From the NCBI RefSeq assembly GCF_008329605.1, contig NZ_NPKO01000004.1, positions 558,001 through 622,000 on the forward strand: a DNA stretch of 64,000 bases, written 5' to 3'. The DNA comes from Mycolicibacterium sp. P9-64. Lineage in GTDB: Bacteria; Actinomycetota; Actinomycetes; Mycobacteriales; Mycobacteriaceae. The notes beneath the pieces were generated by a model that was given only the letters and a program-made list of their open reading frames with translations, was not told the DNA's origin and did not search any database. Below, in pieces: positions 8,429-19,120 of this stretch. The position numbers and the translations under genes were made by a program. How positions within the stretch are numbered: the first letter of the stretch is position 1; the number at the start of each line of letters is the position of its first letter.

Positions 8429-10147
8429 TCAGAGCCCCAGGTCGGCCTCGAACGCTGCCTCTTCCAGTCGACGCTTGATGGTGGTCACGAAGCGTCCGGC
8501 GTCGGCACCGTCGATCAACCGGTGGTCGTAGGTCAGCGGCAGGTAGCACACCGACCGGACGCCGATCGACTCGTTGCCGTTGTCGTCGACCACGACGCGG
8601 GGCCGCTTGACGATCGCACCGGTGCCCAGCATCGCCGCCTGCGGCGGTACCAGGATCGGGGTGTCGAACAACGCACCCTGGCTGCCGATGTTGGTGATCG
8701 TGAAGGTGCCACCGGACAGGTCGTCGGGCTTCAGGTTGCCGGACCGGGCACGCGCCGCGATGTCGGCGATCGCCTTGGCGAGGCCACCGATGGACAGGTC
8801 ACCGGCGTTGTGCACGACGGGGGAGAGCAGACCCTGGTCGGTGTCGACCGCGAAGCCGATGTGCTCGGCGTCGTAGTAGGTGATCTCCTTGGTGTCCTCG
8901 TTGTAGCTCGCGTTGACGTTCGGGTGCGCCTTGAGGGCGTCGATCACCGCGACGGCGAAGAACGGGAGGAACGTCAGGTTGACGCCTTCGCGCTCGGCGA
9001 AACTCGCCTTGGCCCTTGCCCGTAGCGACACGATCTTGGTCAGGTCGACCTCGTGGGTCTGCGTCAGCTGCGCAGTGGTCTGCAGCGACTCCCTGGTCTT
9101 CTTGGCCGTGATCTGCCGGATTCGGTTGGCCTTCTGCGTGGTTCCACGTAGGTGCGCCAGCGCAGGGGCTGGTGCGGCTGCCGCCTTCGGAGCGGCGGCT
9201 GCCGCGGCTGCGGGCGCGGGTGCGGCCGGTGCGGGTGCCTTCTTGGCATCGGCCGCTGCGAGCACGTCCTGCTTGCGGATGCGGCCACCGACGCCAGTGC
9301 CCTTGACCGACGCCAGGTCGATCCCGTTCTCCGTCGCCAACTTCCGCACCAGCGGCGTGACGTACGGGTTGGAGCCGGAGTCGGCCGCGGCGGCGGGCGC
9401 TGCGGGCTTGGGTTCGGCCTTCGGCTCGGGCTTCGGTTCCGGCTTGGGCTCTGGCTTGGGCTCGGCCTTGGGTTCCGGCTTCGGCTCGGGCTTCGGTTCG
9501 GGCTTGGGCTCGGGCTTGGCAGCGGGAGCCGATCCGGCAGCGCCGATCTTGGCGAGCTCGCCGCCGACGGCGACGGTGTCGTCCTCCTCTGCCGTGATCG
9601 ACACCAACGTGCCAGCCACGGGGGACGGGATCTCGGTGTCGACCTTGTCGGTGGATACCTCGACGAGCGGCTCGTCGACCTCGACGCTGTCGCCGACCTT
9701 CTTCAGCCAGCGGGTGACGGTGCCCTCGGTGACGGACTCACCCAGCTCGGGCATCGTCACCGAGGTCGCGTCACCGCTAGCGGCGGCGGGCGCGGCCGGT
9801 GCGCTCTCGGGCTCGGGCTCCGGCTCCGGCTCGGCGGCCTGTTGCGGCTCTGGCTCGGGTTCTGGCTCGGGTTCCTTCTCCGGCTCGGGCGCCGCGGTGC
9901 TGCTCTCGCCCGCTTCACCGATCTGGGCCAGCTCGCCGCCGATCTCGACCGTGTCGTCCTCGTGGGCGACGATCTTCGTCAAGACACCCGCCGCGGGGGA
10001 CGGAATCTCGGTGTCGACCTTGTCGGTAGAGACCTCCAGCAGGGGCTCGTCGACTTCGACGGTGTCGCCTTCCTGCTTCAGCCAACGAGTGACGGTCCCT
10101 TCCGTGACGCTCTCGCCGAGTGCGGGCATCTGAACGGAGATGGCCAT
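8429..10147 (-). CDS. dlaT: dihydrolipoamide acyltransferase (E2) of 2-oxoacid dehydrogenase/peroxynitrite reductase complex
   Basis: 572 residues. Two lipoyl domains (about residues 2-77 and 128-203) carry modifiable lysines in [12 protein letters not shown] (Lys43 and Lys168). Two linkers follow them, the second a Lys-Pro-Glu-Pro repeat. The peripheral subunit-binding domain is near 260-297, and the catalytic domain has the DHR motif in [11 protein letters not shown] (His542). In M. tuberculosis the homologue serves pyruvate dehydrogenase and, with AhpD/AhpC/Lpd, peroxide defence. The ATG at 10147 follows GGGAG at ten bases. First gene of the unit that also makes its lipoyl cofactor. Confidence 0.96.
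   Translation of the reverse strand: MAISVQMPALGESVTEGTVTRWLKQEGDTVEVDEPLLEVSTDKVDTEIPSPAAGVLTKIVAHEDDTVEIGGELAQIGEAGESSTAAPEPEKEPEPEPEPEPQQAAEPEPEPEPESAPAAPAAASGDATSVTMPELGESVTEGTVTRWLKKVGDSVEVDEPLVEVSTDKVDTEIPSPVAGTLVSITAEEDDTVAVGGELAKIGAAGSAPAAKPEPKPEPKPEPKPEPKAEPKPEPKPEPKPEPKAEPKPAAPAAAADSGSNPYVTPLVRKLATENGIDLASVKGTGVGGRIRKQDVLAAADAKKAPAPAAPAPAAAAAAAPKAAAAPAPALAHLRGTTQKANRIRQITAKKTRESLQTTAQLTQTHEVDLTKIVSLRARAKASFAEREGVNLTFLPFFAVAVIDALKAHPNVNASYNEDTKEITYYDAEHIGFAVDTDQGLLSPVVHNAGDLSIGGLAKAIADIAARARSGNLKPDDLSGGTFTITNIGSQGALFDTPILVPPQAAMLGTGAIVKRPRVVVDDNGNESIGVRSVCYLPLTYDHRLIDGADAGRFVTTIKRRLEEAAFEADLGL
9404..9517 (-). repeat. KPEP tandem codon repeat in DlaT linker
   Basis: Residues 211-248 of DlaT are near-perfect copies of Lys-Pro-Glu-Pro, with Lys-Ala-Glu-Pro variants, from a repeating 12-base unit. 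It is a stiff, charged swinging-arm linker between the second lipoyl domain and the subunit-binding domain. Tandem units like this can change in number by slippage. Confidence 0.85.
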
Positions 10148-10327
10148 AGTTTCTTGACTCCCTCGAATGGTCTTCGTCACCTGTCGAATCTCGGCACCCA
10201 TCCTGTCACGTCCGCGCGCATCGTTCGCCGCAGACCGGTGGACTGTTCGCTCTGGCACTATCGAATGAGGGGATGTGGCCGCACCCGGTATCACGGCCGT
10301 CTGCAGAGCGAAGGGAGTCACACCCAG

Positions 10328-10681
10328 TTGGGACTCTTCGACAAGCTGCGCCGCGGCCGTTTCAAGCGTGCCGATGGCCGCGACCCTGCGGCGGATCTCA
10401 CATATCTGCGGACCTGGGTCGCCACCCACGAAGGCGTTGAAGCGTTCATCGAACCGAAGACCACCGTTACCGAAGTCACCGTTTGTCTGGTCGCCGCCGA
10501 CGGCGAATGGACGCGCCGCCGCACCGGCGGAGACTCGGGCGCCCGCAAGCTCAGCGACCGGCTCAAGATCCCCGTCTACGACGTGCAGAAGGTCGGCTAT
10601 CCGCAACGCATGCGCGACTACGACGCGCGCCAGCGCGTCCTGCGAGATCGCGAACTGCGTCGCGAGCTCGAGGATGACTGA
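10328..10681 (+). CDS. conserved mycobacterial hypothetical protein
   Basis: 117 residues from a TTG start, with GGGAG ten bases upstream and good alignment to related small mycobacterial proteins that begin GLFDKLR. The conserved stretches [25 protein letters not shown] and [13 protein letters not shown] carry no cofactor motif that I recognise. Homologues are sometimes labelled oxidoreductase, but nothing in the sequence supports that. The gene is divergent from dlaT across a 180-base gap and convergent with pepB. Confidence 0.7.
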   Translation: MGLFDKLRRGRFKRADGRDPAADLTYLRTWVATHEGVEAFIEPKTTVTEVTVCLVAADGEWTRRRTGGDSGARKLSDRLKIPVYDVQKVGYPQRMRDYDARQRVLRDRELRRELEDD

Positions 10682-10710
10682 CCGCTAGCCGGATCGGCTA
10701 CCCGGGTTCG

Positions 10711-12222
10711 TTACCCGTTTTCTGCGATGTCCTCGAGGACCGCGAACATCGTGCGGGTTGGCACTCCGGTGCCACCCTTGCCGGTGTAGCCCCACGGACC
10801 GCCGGTGTTGTAGGACGGGCCCGCGACGTCGATGTGCGCCCACTCCACGCCGTCGGCGACGAACTCCCGCAGGTACACGCCGGCGACCAACATGCCCGCG
10901 TACCGGGAACCGCTCACGTTGGCGAGGTCGGCGACCGTCGACTTGAGATCGTCCTTGAGCTCCTCCGGCAGCGGCATCGGCCAGGCGTTCTCGCCGACGC
11001 CCTGCGACAGGCGAGCGACGCGGTCACGGAACTCGTCGCTGCCCATCACACCAGGGGTGCGCGCGCCGAGCGCCACGGTCTGTGCACCGGTCAGCGTCGA
11101 GGTCTCGATGAGGTAGTCGGGATCGTCCTCGCAGGCGCGCGCGATGGCGTCGGCCAGGATCAGCCGGCCCTCGGCATCGGTGTTGAGCACCTCGACCGTG
11201 ATGCCGCCGTACTGCGTCAGCACGTCGCCGGGCCGCTGCGCGGTGGACGACGGCATGTTCTCGGCCATCGGAACGGTCGCGATCACGTCGATCGGCAGCT
11301 CCTGCTGGGCGGCCAGCACCACGGCGGCGATGACCGCCGCGGCCCCGCCCATGTCGGAGGTCATCTGATGCATGTTGGCGGCAGGCTTGATCGAGATGCC
11401 ACCGGTATCGAAGGTGATGCCCTTGCCGATCAGCGCCACCTTCTTCGACTTCTTGGTCTTGCCCCCGTTGTGGGTCAGCCGGACCAGCCGGGGCGGGCGC
11501 GAGGAGCCCTTTCCGACGCCGACGACGCCGCCGTAGCCGGCCTTGGCCAGCGCCTTGTCGTCGAGGACCTCGACTTCCAAGCCGACGGCCTCGCCCAAAG
11601 CCGTTGCGCGCTTGGCGAACTCGTCGGGGAACAGGTGACTCGGCGGGGTGTTGACCAGATCGCGGGCGGTGGCCACCGCGGTGGCGATGTTGGTCGCGCG
11701 CGCCGCCGCCGCTTTGGCGCCCTTCGCAGTGCAGAGCACGGTGATGGCGGACAAGCCCGGCTCCTTGGGCGCGGTCTTGGCGCTGCGGAAGTCGGTGAAC
11801 CGGTAGGCGCCGAGGATCAACCCCTCGATGGTGGCCTCGAGATCCAGCTCGGACAGGGTCGTGACGACGGCCTCGGTGCCGGACAGGGACCGCGCGGCTA
11901 CGCCGGCGGCCCGTCGGATCACGTCGGAGGGCCACGCGTCGGCCACCTTGCCGAGGCCGATCGCCAGCACGCTGGACACCGGCAGCGACGGCGCCACCAC
12001 GCGGGTGATCTGCTCGGTGCTGCCCTTGGCCCCGAGTGCCTTCAGGGCCACCTCGATCTCGCCGACGGCCTCGGCGTCGAGGAACGGGTTCGAAACCACC
12101 ACGGCGGAGTCGTCGTCACCCGTGGCCACGGGGACGATCAGCACAGCCGACGCCACGCGGCGCTTCGGCTGGGTGGCGGACACGGTGACGGTGGGGGACT
12201 GGTAGCCGGGAAGGGTGCTCAC
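10711..12222 (-). CDS. pepB: leucyl aminopeptidase, M17 family
   Basis: 503 residues. It removes N-terminal residues from peptides using two metal ions. The M17 signature NTDAEGRL, the metal and catalytic block [16 protein letters not shown], and SDMGGAA are intact. The frame is open 30 codons further, but [10 protein letters not shown] from the GTG at 12222 matches the family N-terminus (M. tuberculosis PepB is 515 residues). No clear Shine-Dalgarno is seen. The gene is divergent from gcvT; in H37Rv an adenylate cyclase gene (cya) lies nearby, which is not present here. Confidence 0.95.
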   Translation of the reverse strand: MSTLPGYQSPTVTVSATQPKRRVASAVLIVPVATGDDDSAVVVSNPFLDAEAVGEIEVALKALGAKGSTEQITRVVAPSLPVSSVLAIGLGKVADAWPSDVIRRAAGVAARSLSGTEAVVTTLSELDLEATIEGLILGAYRFTDFRSAKTAPKEPGLSAITVLCTAKGAKAAAARATNIATAVATARDLVNTPPSHLFPDEFAKRATALGEAVGLEVEVLDDKALAKAGYGGVVGVGKGSSRPPRLVRLTHNGGKTKKSKKVALIGKGITFDTGGISIKPAANMHQMTSDMGGAAAVIAAVVLAAQQELPIDVIATVPMAENMPSSTAQRPGDVLTQYGGITVEVLNTDAEGRLILADAIARACEDDPDYLIETSTLTGAQTVALGARTPGVMGSDEFRDRVARLSQGVGENAWPMPLPEELKDDLKSTVADLANVSGSRYAGMLVAGVYLREFVADGVEWAHIDVAGPSYNTGGPWGYTGKGGTGVPTRTMFAVLEDIAENG

Positions 12223-12287
12223 GGGGATCGAGAGTAGTCGCGGGGTATCGAACCGGCGGGGCAGGAGCGCAGCGACCCGGGGGGTAT

Positions 12288-12293
12288 TACTGT
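12288..12293 (+). promoter_or_regulatory. -10 element upstream of gcvT
   Basis: TACTGT, eight bases before the GTG at 12302, with no Shine-Dalgarno between, suggesting a leaderless transcript. Confidence 0.45.
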
Positions 12294-12301
12294 CGTTGGG
12301 C

Positions 12302-13399
12302 GTGAGTGACAACCTGCTGCACGGTCCCTTGGAGGACGGCCACCGCGAGCTCGGGGCGAGCTTCGCCGAGTTCTCCGGCTGGCTGATGCCCCTGTCCTAC
12401 GCCGGAACGGTCAGCGAGCACAACGCCACGCGGTCAGCGGTCGGGCTGTTCGACGTCAGCCACCTCGGCAAGGCCCTCGTGCGGGGGCCGGGGGCGGCGG
12501 CGTACGTCAATTCGGCGCTGACCAACGACCTCGGCAGGATCGAGCCCGGCAAGGCGCAATACACGTTGTGCTGCAATGACTCTGGTGGCGTCATCGACGA
12601 CCTGATCGCGTACTACGTCTCCGATGACGAGATCTTCCTGGTGCCCAACGCCGCGAACACGCCGGCCGTCGTGGCCGCGTTGCAGGAGCGTGCGCCTGCC
12701 GGCCTGACCATCACCGACCAGCACCGTTCCTACGCCGTGCTGGCGGTGCAGGGGCCGAAGGCCGCCCACGTGGTGTCGCGCCTCGGGCTCCCGACGGACA
12801 TGGACTACATGGGCTTTGAGGACGGTGAAGTCGACGCCACTCCCGTCCGGGTGTGCCGCACCGGCTACACCGGCGAACAGGGCTACGAGCTGCTGCCGGC
12901 CTGGGACCGCGCGTCAGTGGTGTTCGACGCCCTCGTCGAGGAAGTCGCGGCAGCGGGCGGGCAACCTGCAGGTCTCGGTGCCCGCGACACCCTGCGCACC
13001 GAGATGGGCTATCCGTTGCACGGGCACGAGCTGTCGCTGGACATCTCGCCACTGCAGGCCCGCTGCGGATGGGCAATCGGATGGAAGAAGGACGCCTTCT
13101 GGGGTCGTGACGCTCTGCTCGCCGAGAAGGAGGCGGGCCCGCGGCGGTTGCTGCGTGGTTTGCGGGCCGTCGGCCGAGGTGTGCTGCGCGCCGGCGCGAC
13201 CGTGCTCGCCGACGATCGGCCGGTCGGGGTGACCACGTCGGGAACCTTCTCTCCGACACTGAAACTCGGCATCGCGCTGGCTCTCATCGACACCGACGCC
13301 GGCGTCGTGGACGGCCAGCGAGTGGCGGTCGACGTGCGCGGGAAGGCGATCGAGTGCGAGGTCGTCGCGCCACCCTTCGTGGACGCCAAAACTCGCTAG
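12302..13399 (+). CDS. gcvT: glycine cleavage system T protein (aminomethyltransferase)
   Basis: 365 residues (M. tuberculosis 379). It releases ammonia from the aminomethyl-lipoyl H protein and passes the one-carbon unit to tetrahydrofolate. Family blocks are [55 protein letters not shown] and the GLGARDTLR segment. The GTG at 12302 is chosen because the conserved [14 protein letters not shown] follows directly; the frame upstream is open but overlaps the pepB start. Confidence 0.95.
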   Translation: MSDNLLHGPLEDGHRELGASFAEFSGWLMPLSYAGTVSEHNATRSAVGLFDVSHLGKALVRGPGAAAYVNSALTNDLGRIEPGKAQYTLCCNDSGGVIDDLIAYYVSDDEIFLVPNAANTPAVVAALQERAPAGLTITDQHRSYAVLAVQGPKAAHVVSRLGLPTDMDYMGFEDGEVDATPVRVCRTGYTGEQGYELLPAWDRASVVFDALVEEVAAAGGQPAGLGARDTLRTEMGYPLHGHELSLDISPLQARCGWAIGWKKDAFWGRDALLAEKEAGPRRLLRGLRAVGRGVLRAGATVLADDRPVGVTTSGTFSPTLKLGIALALIDTDAGVVDGQRVAVDVRGKAIECEVVAPPFVDAKTR

Positions 13400-13409
13400 C
13401 CACGGGTTA

Positions 13410-13415
13410 TACAAT
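13410..13415 (+). promoter_or_regulatory. -10 element of leaderless ilvE promoter
   Basis: TACAAT, six bases before the ATG at 13422, is a near-perfect TANNNT element in leaderless position. Confidence 0.6.
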
Positions 13416-13421
13416 CGGCAC

Positions 13422-14540
13422 ATGAGCTCCGTCCCTCTGGAGGCCGCCCTCCGCTTCACGCTTGCCCGAAACACCACTCCGGCGAGCGACGAGGTACGTG
13501 CCGAAATTCTTCGTGAACCCGGTTTCGGTCGTTTCCACACCGACCACATGGTGTCGATCGACTACACCGAGGGCCGCGGCTGGCACGACCCCGCCGTGAT
13601 CCCGTACGGCCCGATCGAACTCGATCCGTCGGCGATCGTGCTGCACTACGCCCAGGAAGTCTTCGAGGGCCTGAAGGCCTACCGGTGGACCGACGGATCG
13701 ATCGTGTCGTTTCGGCCGGAGGCCAACGCCGCCCGACTGGGCCGCTCCGCACGGCGACTCGCCATTCCCGAGGTTCCTCCGGAGCTGTTCATCGAGTCGT
13801 TGCGTCAGCTCATCGCCGTCGACGGCGACTGGGTGCCTGCCGCTGGCGGCGAGGAGTCGCTGTACCTGCGGCCGTTCATCTTCGCCACCGAACCGGGCCT
13901 CGGCGTGCGCCCAGCCACGCAGTACCGCTACATGGTGATCGGCTCCCCGGCGGGCGCCTACTTCAAGGGCGGAATCAAGCCGGTGTCGGTGTGGCTGTCC
14001 ACCGAGTACGTCCGGGCCAGCCCCGGTGGCACCGGCGCGGCGAAGTTCGGCGGCAACTACGCGGCCTCCCTGCTGGCGCAGGCCGAAGCCGCTGAGCAGG
14101 GCTGTGATCAGGTGGTCTGGCTCGACGCGATCGAACGCCGCTACGTCGAAGAGATGGGTGGCATGAACCTGTTCTTCGTGTTCGGCAGCGGCGGGTCCGC
14201 CCGGCTCGTCACGCCAGAGCTGAGCGGTTCACTCCTCGCGGGCATCACCCGGGATTCGTTGCTGCAGTTGGCTAGTGACGCGGGCTACGCCGTCGAGGAA
14301 CGCAAGATCGACGTCGACGAATGGCAGAAGAAGGCCGCGGCCAACGAGATCACCGAGGTCTTCGCGTGCGGTACTGCCGCCGTCATCACGCCGGTGGCGC
14401 GGGTGAAGTCGGGCGATGGTGAGTTCGTCATCGCCGACGGCGAACCCGGCGAGGTCACCATGGCGCTGCGGGACACGCTGACCGGCATTCAGCGCGGCAC
14501 CTTCGCCGACACCCACGACTGGATGACCCGACTGGGTTAG
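13422..14540 (+). CDS. ilvE: branched-chain amino acid aminotransferase
   Basis: 372 residues (M. tuberculosis IlvE 368). This class IV PLP enzyme catalyses the last step of valine, leucine and isoleucine synthesis. The PLP lysine lies in [12 protein letters not shown], with supporting blocks [28 protein letters not shown] and [11 protein letters not shown]. The ATG at 13422 fits the leaderless promoter. The stop codon overlaps the stop of convergent cobS by four bases. Confidence 0.96.
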   Translation: MSSVPLEAALRFTLARNTTPASDEVRAEILREPGFGRFHTDHMVSIDYTEGRGWHDPAVIPYGPIELDPSAIVLHYAQEVFEGLKAYRWTDGSIVSFRPEANAARLGRSARRLAIPEVPPELFIESLRQLIAVDGDWVPAAGGEESLYLRPFIFATEPGLGVRPATQYRYMVIGSPAGAYFKGGIKPVSVWLSTEYVRASPGGTGAAKFGGNYAASLLAQAEAAEQGCDQVVWLDAIERRYVEEMGGMNLFFVFGSGGSARLVTPELSGSLLAGITRDSLLQLASDAGYAVEERKIDVDEWQKKAAANEITEVFACGTAAVITPVARVKSGDGEFVIADGEPGEVTMALRDTLTGIQRGTFADTHDWMTRLG

Positions 14541-15262
14541 TGCACCGCCAGGCCCAGCGCGGCCACGGTGGTGGTCACCTCGGCCACGGCACCCAGCACG
14601 TCGCCGGTGATGCCGCCGAAACGGCGGACGCAGTGCGCCACCAGCACCGAGGCGATCGTCAATGCGACGAGCACGGCGGCCGGGCCCTGCCACGGCCGCG
14701 GTGTCGCGAGCGCGCTTGCCGCTGCGACGACGACGATCCATCCGGCCACCACCCAGGCCGGTTGGCTCCCCGCAACCTGCGCGCCCAGCGAACTGCCTGC
14801 GGCGGCGGGTATCGACCGGCGGCAGGCCAGGACGATGCCCACCCGGCCCGCGGCGACGGCCACCACGATCGCGGCCAAGCCGGTGGTGGAGAACGCCAGG
14901 CCCTGCACCGCGATGGTGACGACGACGGCGGCCACGCCGAAGGGCCCCGCCGTCCCGTCCCGCATCACTGCGAGCGCACGTTCTGGCGGGCCGTAGCAGC
15001 CGAGGCCGTCGACCGTGTCCGACAACCCGTCGATGTGAAGGCCGCGGGTGATCAGCAGCAGAACAGCCACCGCAAGGATGCCGGTCAGGGCGTTGCCTGC
15101 GCCGAACGCCTGCGCCGCGACCCACGTCGTGCCCGCCGCCAGTCCGCCAAGCGCGACGCCCACCAGGGGCAGCGCGGTCAGCGTGCCTCGCCCAAGCGGT
15201 TGCTCGGCGCGGATCGGGATCACCGTGCCGAAGGCAATTGCCGAAGCGAGGGAACCGATCAC
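14537..15262 (-). CDS. cobS: cobalamin synthase (adenosylcobinamide-GDP ribazoletransferase)
   Basis: 241 residues from a GTG that overlaps the cobT stop (GTGA). This integral membrane enzyme with about six hydrophobic segments joins alpha-ribazole to adenosylcobinamide-GDP. The signature [20 protein letters not shown] and [11 protein letters not shown] are intact, and [13 protein letters not shown] closes the domain. Last gene of the DUF3043-cobU-cobT-cobS run. Confidence 0.95.
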   Translation of the reverse strand: MIGSLASAIAFGTVIPIRAEQPLGRGTLTALPLVGVALGGLAAGTTWVAAQAFGAGNALTGILAVAVLLLITRGLHIDGLSDTVDGLGCYGPPERALAVMRDGTAGPFGVAAVVVTIAVQGLAFSTTGLAAIVVAVAAGRVGIVLACRRSIPAAAGSSLGAQVAGSQPAWVVAGWIVVVAAASALATPRPWQGPAAVLVALTIASVLVAHCVRRFGGITGDVLGAVAEVTTTVAALGLAVH

Positions 15263-16302
15263 GGTGTGGTTACTTGGGCCTCGCCGAACGTCGCCATCGA
15301 CGCCAGCGTCGCCACCGCCGCACGCAGAACCGGAAGCGCGACGGCCGCGCCAGTGCCCTCGCCGAGGCGCATCCCGAGATCGATGATCGGTTCCAGGTCC
15401 AGACGCTGCAGGGCCAGCGCATGCGCGGGTTCGGTGGACAGATGACCGGCCTGCCACCACTGCCTCGCGCCCGGCGCCAGCCGGTCGGCGATCAACGCCG
15501 CGGCCGTCACCACGACGCCGTCGAGCAACACCGGCGTGCGCCGCACGGCCGCCTGCGCCACGAAGCCCGCCATGGCGGCGAGGTCGGCGCCGCCGCAAAC
15601 CCGCAGCAGCCCAATGGGATCCGTCCGTAGTGTGCGAGCGCGGAACAGGGCGTCGCGGATGGCGGCGGTCTTGCGGGCCCAGCCTGCGTCATCGACACCC
15701 GTGCCCCGGCCCACGACGGCGACCGGCTCGGAATTGGTCAGGGCGGCGATCAACGTCGTTGCGGCGGTGGTGTTTCCGATCCCCATGTCGCCCGCGATCA
15801 GCAGGTCGGCTCCGGCGTCCACCTCGTCGTCGGCGATGCGGCGGCCCGCTTCGATGGCGGCATCGGTCTCTTCGGCGGTCAGTGCGTCCTCGACGGCGAT
15901 GTTCCCGCTGCCGCGGCGCACCTTGTGGGCGCCGATCGAGGGCGACAGCGGGGCATCGCTGTCCACGGCCACGTCGACGACGCGCACTCCGGCACCGGAG
16001 AGCTCGGCCAGCACGTTGATCGCGGCCCCGCCTGCATCGAAATTGGCGACCATCTGAGCGGTCACCTCGGCGGGATACGCCGAAACCCCCGAGGCCGTGA
16101 CGCCGTGGTCTCCAGCGAAGACGACGACCCTCGGCCGCTCGAACTGGCGCGGCGGGCACACGCCCTGGCACGCCGCCACCCACACCGAGAGGTCCTCCAG
16201 CCTGCCGAGCGCGCCCGACGGCTTGGTGAGCGTCTCCTGACGGGCCCGTGCCTCGGCTTCGACCGCCGCGTCGGGTGCCGCGATGTCGGGAAACTGCGTC
16301 AT
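15259..16302 (-). CDS. cobT: nicotinate-nucleotide--dimethylbenzimidazole phosphoribosyltransferase
   Basis: 347 residues from the ATG at 16302, which overlaps the cobU stop (ATGA). It activates the lower ligand base of cobalamin as alpha-ribazole phosphate. Visible motifs are [14 protein letters not shown] near the N-terminus, [16 protein letters not shown], and [15 protein letters not shown]; the C-terminal [10 protein letters not shown] includes the catalytic glutamate region. An upstream in-frame extension of 25 codons is not similar to the family. Confidence 0.95.
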   Translation of the reverse strand: MTQFPDIAAPDAAVEAEARARQETLTKPSGALGRLEDLSVWVAACQGVCPPRQFERPRVVVFAGDHGVTASGVSAYPAEVTAQMVANFDAGGAAINVLAELSGAGVRVVDVAVDSDAPLSPSIGAHKVRRGSGNIAVEDALTAEETDAAIEAGRRIADDEVDAGADLLIAGDMGIGNTTAATTLIAALTNSEPVAVVGRGTGVDDAGWARKTAAIRDALFRARTLRTDPIGLLRVCGGADLAAMAGFVAQAAVRRTPVLLDGVVVTAAALIADRLAPGARQWWQAGHLSTEPAHALALQRLDLEPIIDLGMRLGEGTGAAVALPVLRAAVATLASMATFGEAQVTTP

Positions 16303-16850
16303 GATTCGTCCTCGCGCGTCGATGTGTCCTTGACCGTCAATGGCTGCCCTGCGACGACGAGCACGACGCGGTCGCACCGGGCGGCAAGGCGTTGGTTAAC
16401 CACGCCCAGCTCGTCGGCGAAACGCCGTCCCGATTGCGTCGCAGGGACCACCGCCAACCCGACTTCGGGGCTGACGAGGGCAAGCGGGCCGCGGAAGGCG
16501 CCGACGGCGGCCACCAAGTCGTCGACGTCCGCGCTCACCGTGCCGCCGGTCCATGCGTTGCGCCGGTCCATCACCGCGACGAGCCAGCCGCCGATGTCGT
16601 CGACGAGCGTCGCAGTATCGGAATCGGCGCGCAACTGCGTTGCCACGTCATGACTTTCGATCGTCGACCAGTGTGCGGGGCGGCGCTGTCTGTGGGTGGA
16701 GACCCTGGCCGACCAGTCGGCGTCGTCAGCGGCGACGGCTCCCGTGGCCAGGTAGCGCACCGGCTGGTTCGCAGGCACCGCCCGCGTGATGGCCGATTCG
16801 GCCCACTGCGACTTGCCCGAGCGGATACCGCCGAGAACCAGCAAACGCAC
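16299..16850 (-). CDS. cobU: adenosylcobinamide kinase / guanylyltransferase
   Basis: 183 residues from a GTG start. The P-loop GGIRSGKS at residues 7-14 and the RYLATGA block identify the bifunctional CobU/CobP enzyme that makes adenosylcobinamide-GDP, the substrate of CobS. In H37Rv cobU is elsewhere on the chromosome; here it sits directly before cobT with an ATGA overlap, giving a complete nucleotide-loop assembly unit. It starts six bases after the DUF3043 gene. Confidence 0.93.
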   Translation of the reverse strand: MRLLVLGGIRSGKSQWAESAITRAVPANQPVRYLATGAVAADDADWSARVSTHRQRRPAHWSTIESHDVATQLRADSDTATLVDDIGGWLVAVMDRRNAWTGGTVSADVDDLVAAVGAFRGPLALVSPEVGLAVVPATQSGRRFADELGVVNQRLAARCDRVVLVVAGQPLTVKDTSTREDES

Positions 16851-16856
16851 CGCGGC

Positions 16857-17534
16857 TCAGGCGATCTTGTCGCCGCGGTTGACCTGCGGGCGCGGCGCCC
16901 GCATCCGGCGCAGCTGCGACGCGCGGCTTGCGGCGTAGAAGCCCAGCTTCCAGCCACTCTCGACGTTGTCCGGGAACTTGGCGTCGACCGCCTTGTTCAC
17001 CCGACGGCCGATCATGACGCCGTCGATGGCCATGATCAGCACCAGCGCCAGCATCGCGGGAGACAGCGCCTGCTGAACCTTGAGCGAGGGTACGGACAAC
17101 ATCACGAACACCAGGCCGAGTGCGGCGGGCATGAACAGGCCGAGGACGTTGCGCCGTGAGTCCACGATGTCGCGGACGAACCGGCGGACCGGGCCCTTGT
17201 CACGCGGCAGCAGGTAGGCATCCTCGCCTGCCATCATCTTCTCGCGGCGCTCCGACATGGCGGCGCGACGGGTCAGCTTCTCCGCCTTGCGCTCTTCCTT
17301 GCTGAGCTTCGGGCCGCCGAGCTCCTTGCGCCGCTTGCGTGCCTCGGCCGACGTCATCGGCGCGGGTGCGACCGGTCCGCGCCTGCGGGCGGCCTCGCTG
17401 CGCTTGGGCGTCGGCCTCCCCTTCGGGGCCGTTGCGGTGGCCTCGCGGGTCGCGGCATCGTCCTCGACGCCCAACTCGGCCGCTCCAGGCTCCTCCGATG
17501 CGGGGTTGGCCTTCTTGCGGCCCAGCAGATTCAC
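16857..17534 (-). CDS. DUF3043 membrane protein (Rv2206 type)
   Basis: 225 residues from a GTG start. A long, highly charged N-terminus (residues 1-120, rich in Lys, Arg, Glu and Ala, probably partly disordered or coiled) is followed by two membrane segments (about 132-150 and 157-174) and a basic tail. Function is unknown. It is the first gene of the cobU-cobT-cobS strand run, although it has no known cobalamin role. Confidence 0.85.
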   Translation of the reverse strand: MNLLGRKKANPASEEPGAAELGVEDDAATREATATAPKGRPTPKRSEAARRRGPVAPAPMTSAEARKRRKELGGPKLSKEERKAEKLTRRAAMSERREKMMAGEDAYLLPRDKGPVRRFVRDIVDSRRNVLGLFMPAALGLVFVMLSVPSLKVQQALSPAMLALVLIMAIDGVMIGRRVNKAVDAKFPDNVESGWKLGFYAASRASQLRRMRAPRPQVNRGDKIA

Positions 17535-17603
17535 ATGTGCCAGGTTACTTCAGTCCCGTGCTCGTTATTCCGGGCCCGGCATGCACCTCGTCAACCCGAC
17601 ACT

Positions 17604-17609
17604 TACTCT
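17604..17609 (+). promoter_or_regulatory. -10 element of leaderless glycerate kinase promoter
   Basis: TACTCT, six bases before the ATG at 17616, supports that start codon over the upstream open frame. Confidence 0.55.
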
Positions 17610-17615
17610 GCTGGC

Positions 17616-18698
17616 ATGACGGGCCCCGTGCTGAGCGTGCTCATTGCCCCTGACTGTTACGGCGACAGCCTCACCGCCGTGCAAGCGGCCGACGCCATCG
17701 CCGCCGGCTGGGGAAGTGCGAGGCCAGACGACACGCTGATCTCGGCGCCTCAGTCCGACGGCGGGCCCGGCTTCGTCGGCGTGCTGGCCAGCCGCGTCGG
17801 CGGATTGCGCTCGGCGACCGTGAGTGGCCCCCTCTCCGACGACGTCACGGCGGAGTGGGTCTTCGACGACGCGACGGCGACGGCCTACGTCGAGTGCGCG
17901 CAGGCGTGCGGCCTGGCACTGCTCGGGGGACCGCCGACCGTCGACACCGCCGTAGCGGCGCACAGCGGGGGAGTCGGACAGCTCATCGGCGCCGCGCTCG
18001 ACGCGGGTGCCGAGCGCATCGTGGTCGGACTCGGTGGTAGCGCATGCTCCGACGGGGGCCGCGCGTTGGTCGACGCACTCGGCGGTCTGGCCGAGGCCAG
18101 GGCACGGCTCGTCGGCGTCGAGTTGATCGCGGCTACCGACGTCGAACATCCACTGCTCGGCCCGATGGGAGCCGCGGCGGTGTTCGGCCCTCAGAAGGGT
18201 GCCGACCCCGACACCGTGGCGCGGCTCGAGGCCAGGAACGCCGCGTGGGCCGTCGAACTGAACGAGGTGGCAGGCCGTGACGTCGGCGCGGAGCCGGGCG
18301 CCGGTGCGGCTGGCGGGATCGGGGCGGCGCTTCTGGCAATGGGTGGCCGAAGGGAGTCCGGAGCGGCGGTGATCGCCGAACACACCGGGCTGGCCGCCGA
18401 CCTCGGTGCCGCCGAGCTCGTCATCACCGGTGAGGGCAGGTTCGACGACCAATCACTGCACGGCAAGGTGGTCAGCGCCCTGGCAGCCGGTGCCCGCGAC
18501 ACACCGGTGCTCGTGCTGGCAGGCCAGGTCACGCTCGATGCCGAGGCGCTGCGCGGTGCGGGAATCGCCGCCGCCCACTCGATCACGGAGTACGCAGGCT
18601 CGGTCCAGTTGGCCATGGACGATGCGGCGAACCAGTTGACCGGACTGGCGCGCAGAACCGCTGCCAGTTGGCCGCAGGAGTCGGGAATAGCCGGATGA
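17616..18698 (+). CDS. glycerate kinase family protein (Rv2205c type)
   Basis: 360 residues. It belongs to the GckA/GlxK glycerate kinase family, which phosphorylates D-glycerate. Markers are [22 protein letters not shown] at the N-terminus, [12 protein letters not shown] (nucleotide-site glycine block), FGPQKGAD, and [15 protein letters not shown]. The leaderless -10 element sets the start at 17616. Convergent genes do not overlap it; the Fe-S carrier gene follows on the same strand after 51 bases. Confidence 0.88.
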   Translation: MTGPVLSVLIAPDCYGDSLTAVQAADAIAAGWGSARPDDTLISAPQSDGGPGFVGVLASRVGGLRSATVSGPLSDDVTAEWVFDDATATAYVECAQACGLALLGGPPTVDTAVAAHSGGVGQLIGAALDAGAERIVVGLGGSACSDGGRALVDALGGLAEARARLVGVELIAATDVEHPLLGPMGAAAVFGPQKGADPDTVARLEARNAAWAVELNEVAGRDVGAEPGAGAAGGIGAALLAMGGRRESGAAVIAEHTGLAADLGAAELVITGEGRFDDQSLHGKVVSALAAGARDTPVLVLAGQVTLDAEALRGAGIAAAHSITEYAGSVQLAMDDAANQLTGLARRTAASWPQESGIAG

Positions 18699-18749
18699 CA
18701 AGGTACCGTTGAGGTAGCCGAGGCATGAGCTATGCACCAGGGAGAAGCA

Positions 18750-19109
18750 ATGACTGTTCAGGACGAAGCGACCACCACTACGACCCACGGCGTGATCATG
18801 ACCGATGCGGCCGCGTCCAAGGCCAAGTCGCTGCTGGATCAAGAGGGTCGCGACGATCTGGCGCTGCGCATCGCCGTCCAGCCCGGCGGCTGTGCGGGCC
18901 TGCGGTACAACCTCTTCTTCGATGACCGCACGATGGACGGCGACCTGAACGCCGAGTTCGGCGGCGTTCGGCTGACGGTCGACCGCATGAGTGCCCCCTA
19001 CGTGACGGGCGCCACCATCGACTTCGTCGACACCATCGAGAAGCAGGGCTTCACGATCGACAACCCCCAGGCCACCGGTTCGTGCGCCTGCGGCGACTCC
19101 TTCAACTGA
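18750..19109 (+). CDS. erpA: A-type iron-sulfur carrier/insertion protein (HesB/IscA/ErpA family)
   Basis: 119 residues (Rv2204c homologue 118). The three conserved cysteines of A-type carriers are present, one in QPGGCAGLRY and two in TGSCACGDSF. They bind a 2Fe-2S or 4Fe-4S cluster for transfer to client proteins. The ATG at 18750 is preceded by GGGAGAA; an ATG six codons earlier lacks similarity. It may serve Fe-S enzymes such as LipA and QcrA encoded nearby, though that is inference. Confidence 0.93.
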   Translation: MTVQDEATTTTTHGVIMTDAAASKAKSLLDQEGRDDLALRIAVQPGGCAGLRYNLFFDDRTMDGDLNAEFGGVRLTVDRMSAPYVTGATIDFVDTIEKQGFTIDNPQATGSCACGDSFN

Positions 19110-19120
19110 GCGCACCCGGC

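Noticed and set aside
9404..9883. Possible CRISPR or minisatellite in the dlaT region
   Set aside because: The repeats are in-frame codon units (KPEP and EPEP linkers) without spacers.
9152..10327. Long plus-strand open frame upstream of and continuous with the 117-residue gene
   Set aside because: It is antisense to dlaT and composed of Gly/Leu/Arg shadow codons of the Ala/Pro/Glu repeats; only the part after the TTG at 10328 is family-like.
10686..10700. Perfect small hairpin TAGCCG-GAT-CGGCTA after the 117-residue gene
   Set aside because: Six-base stem with no U-run, partly by chance in GC-rich DNA; not strong enough to call a terminator.
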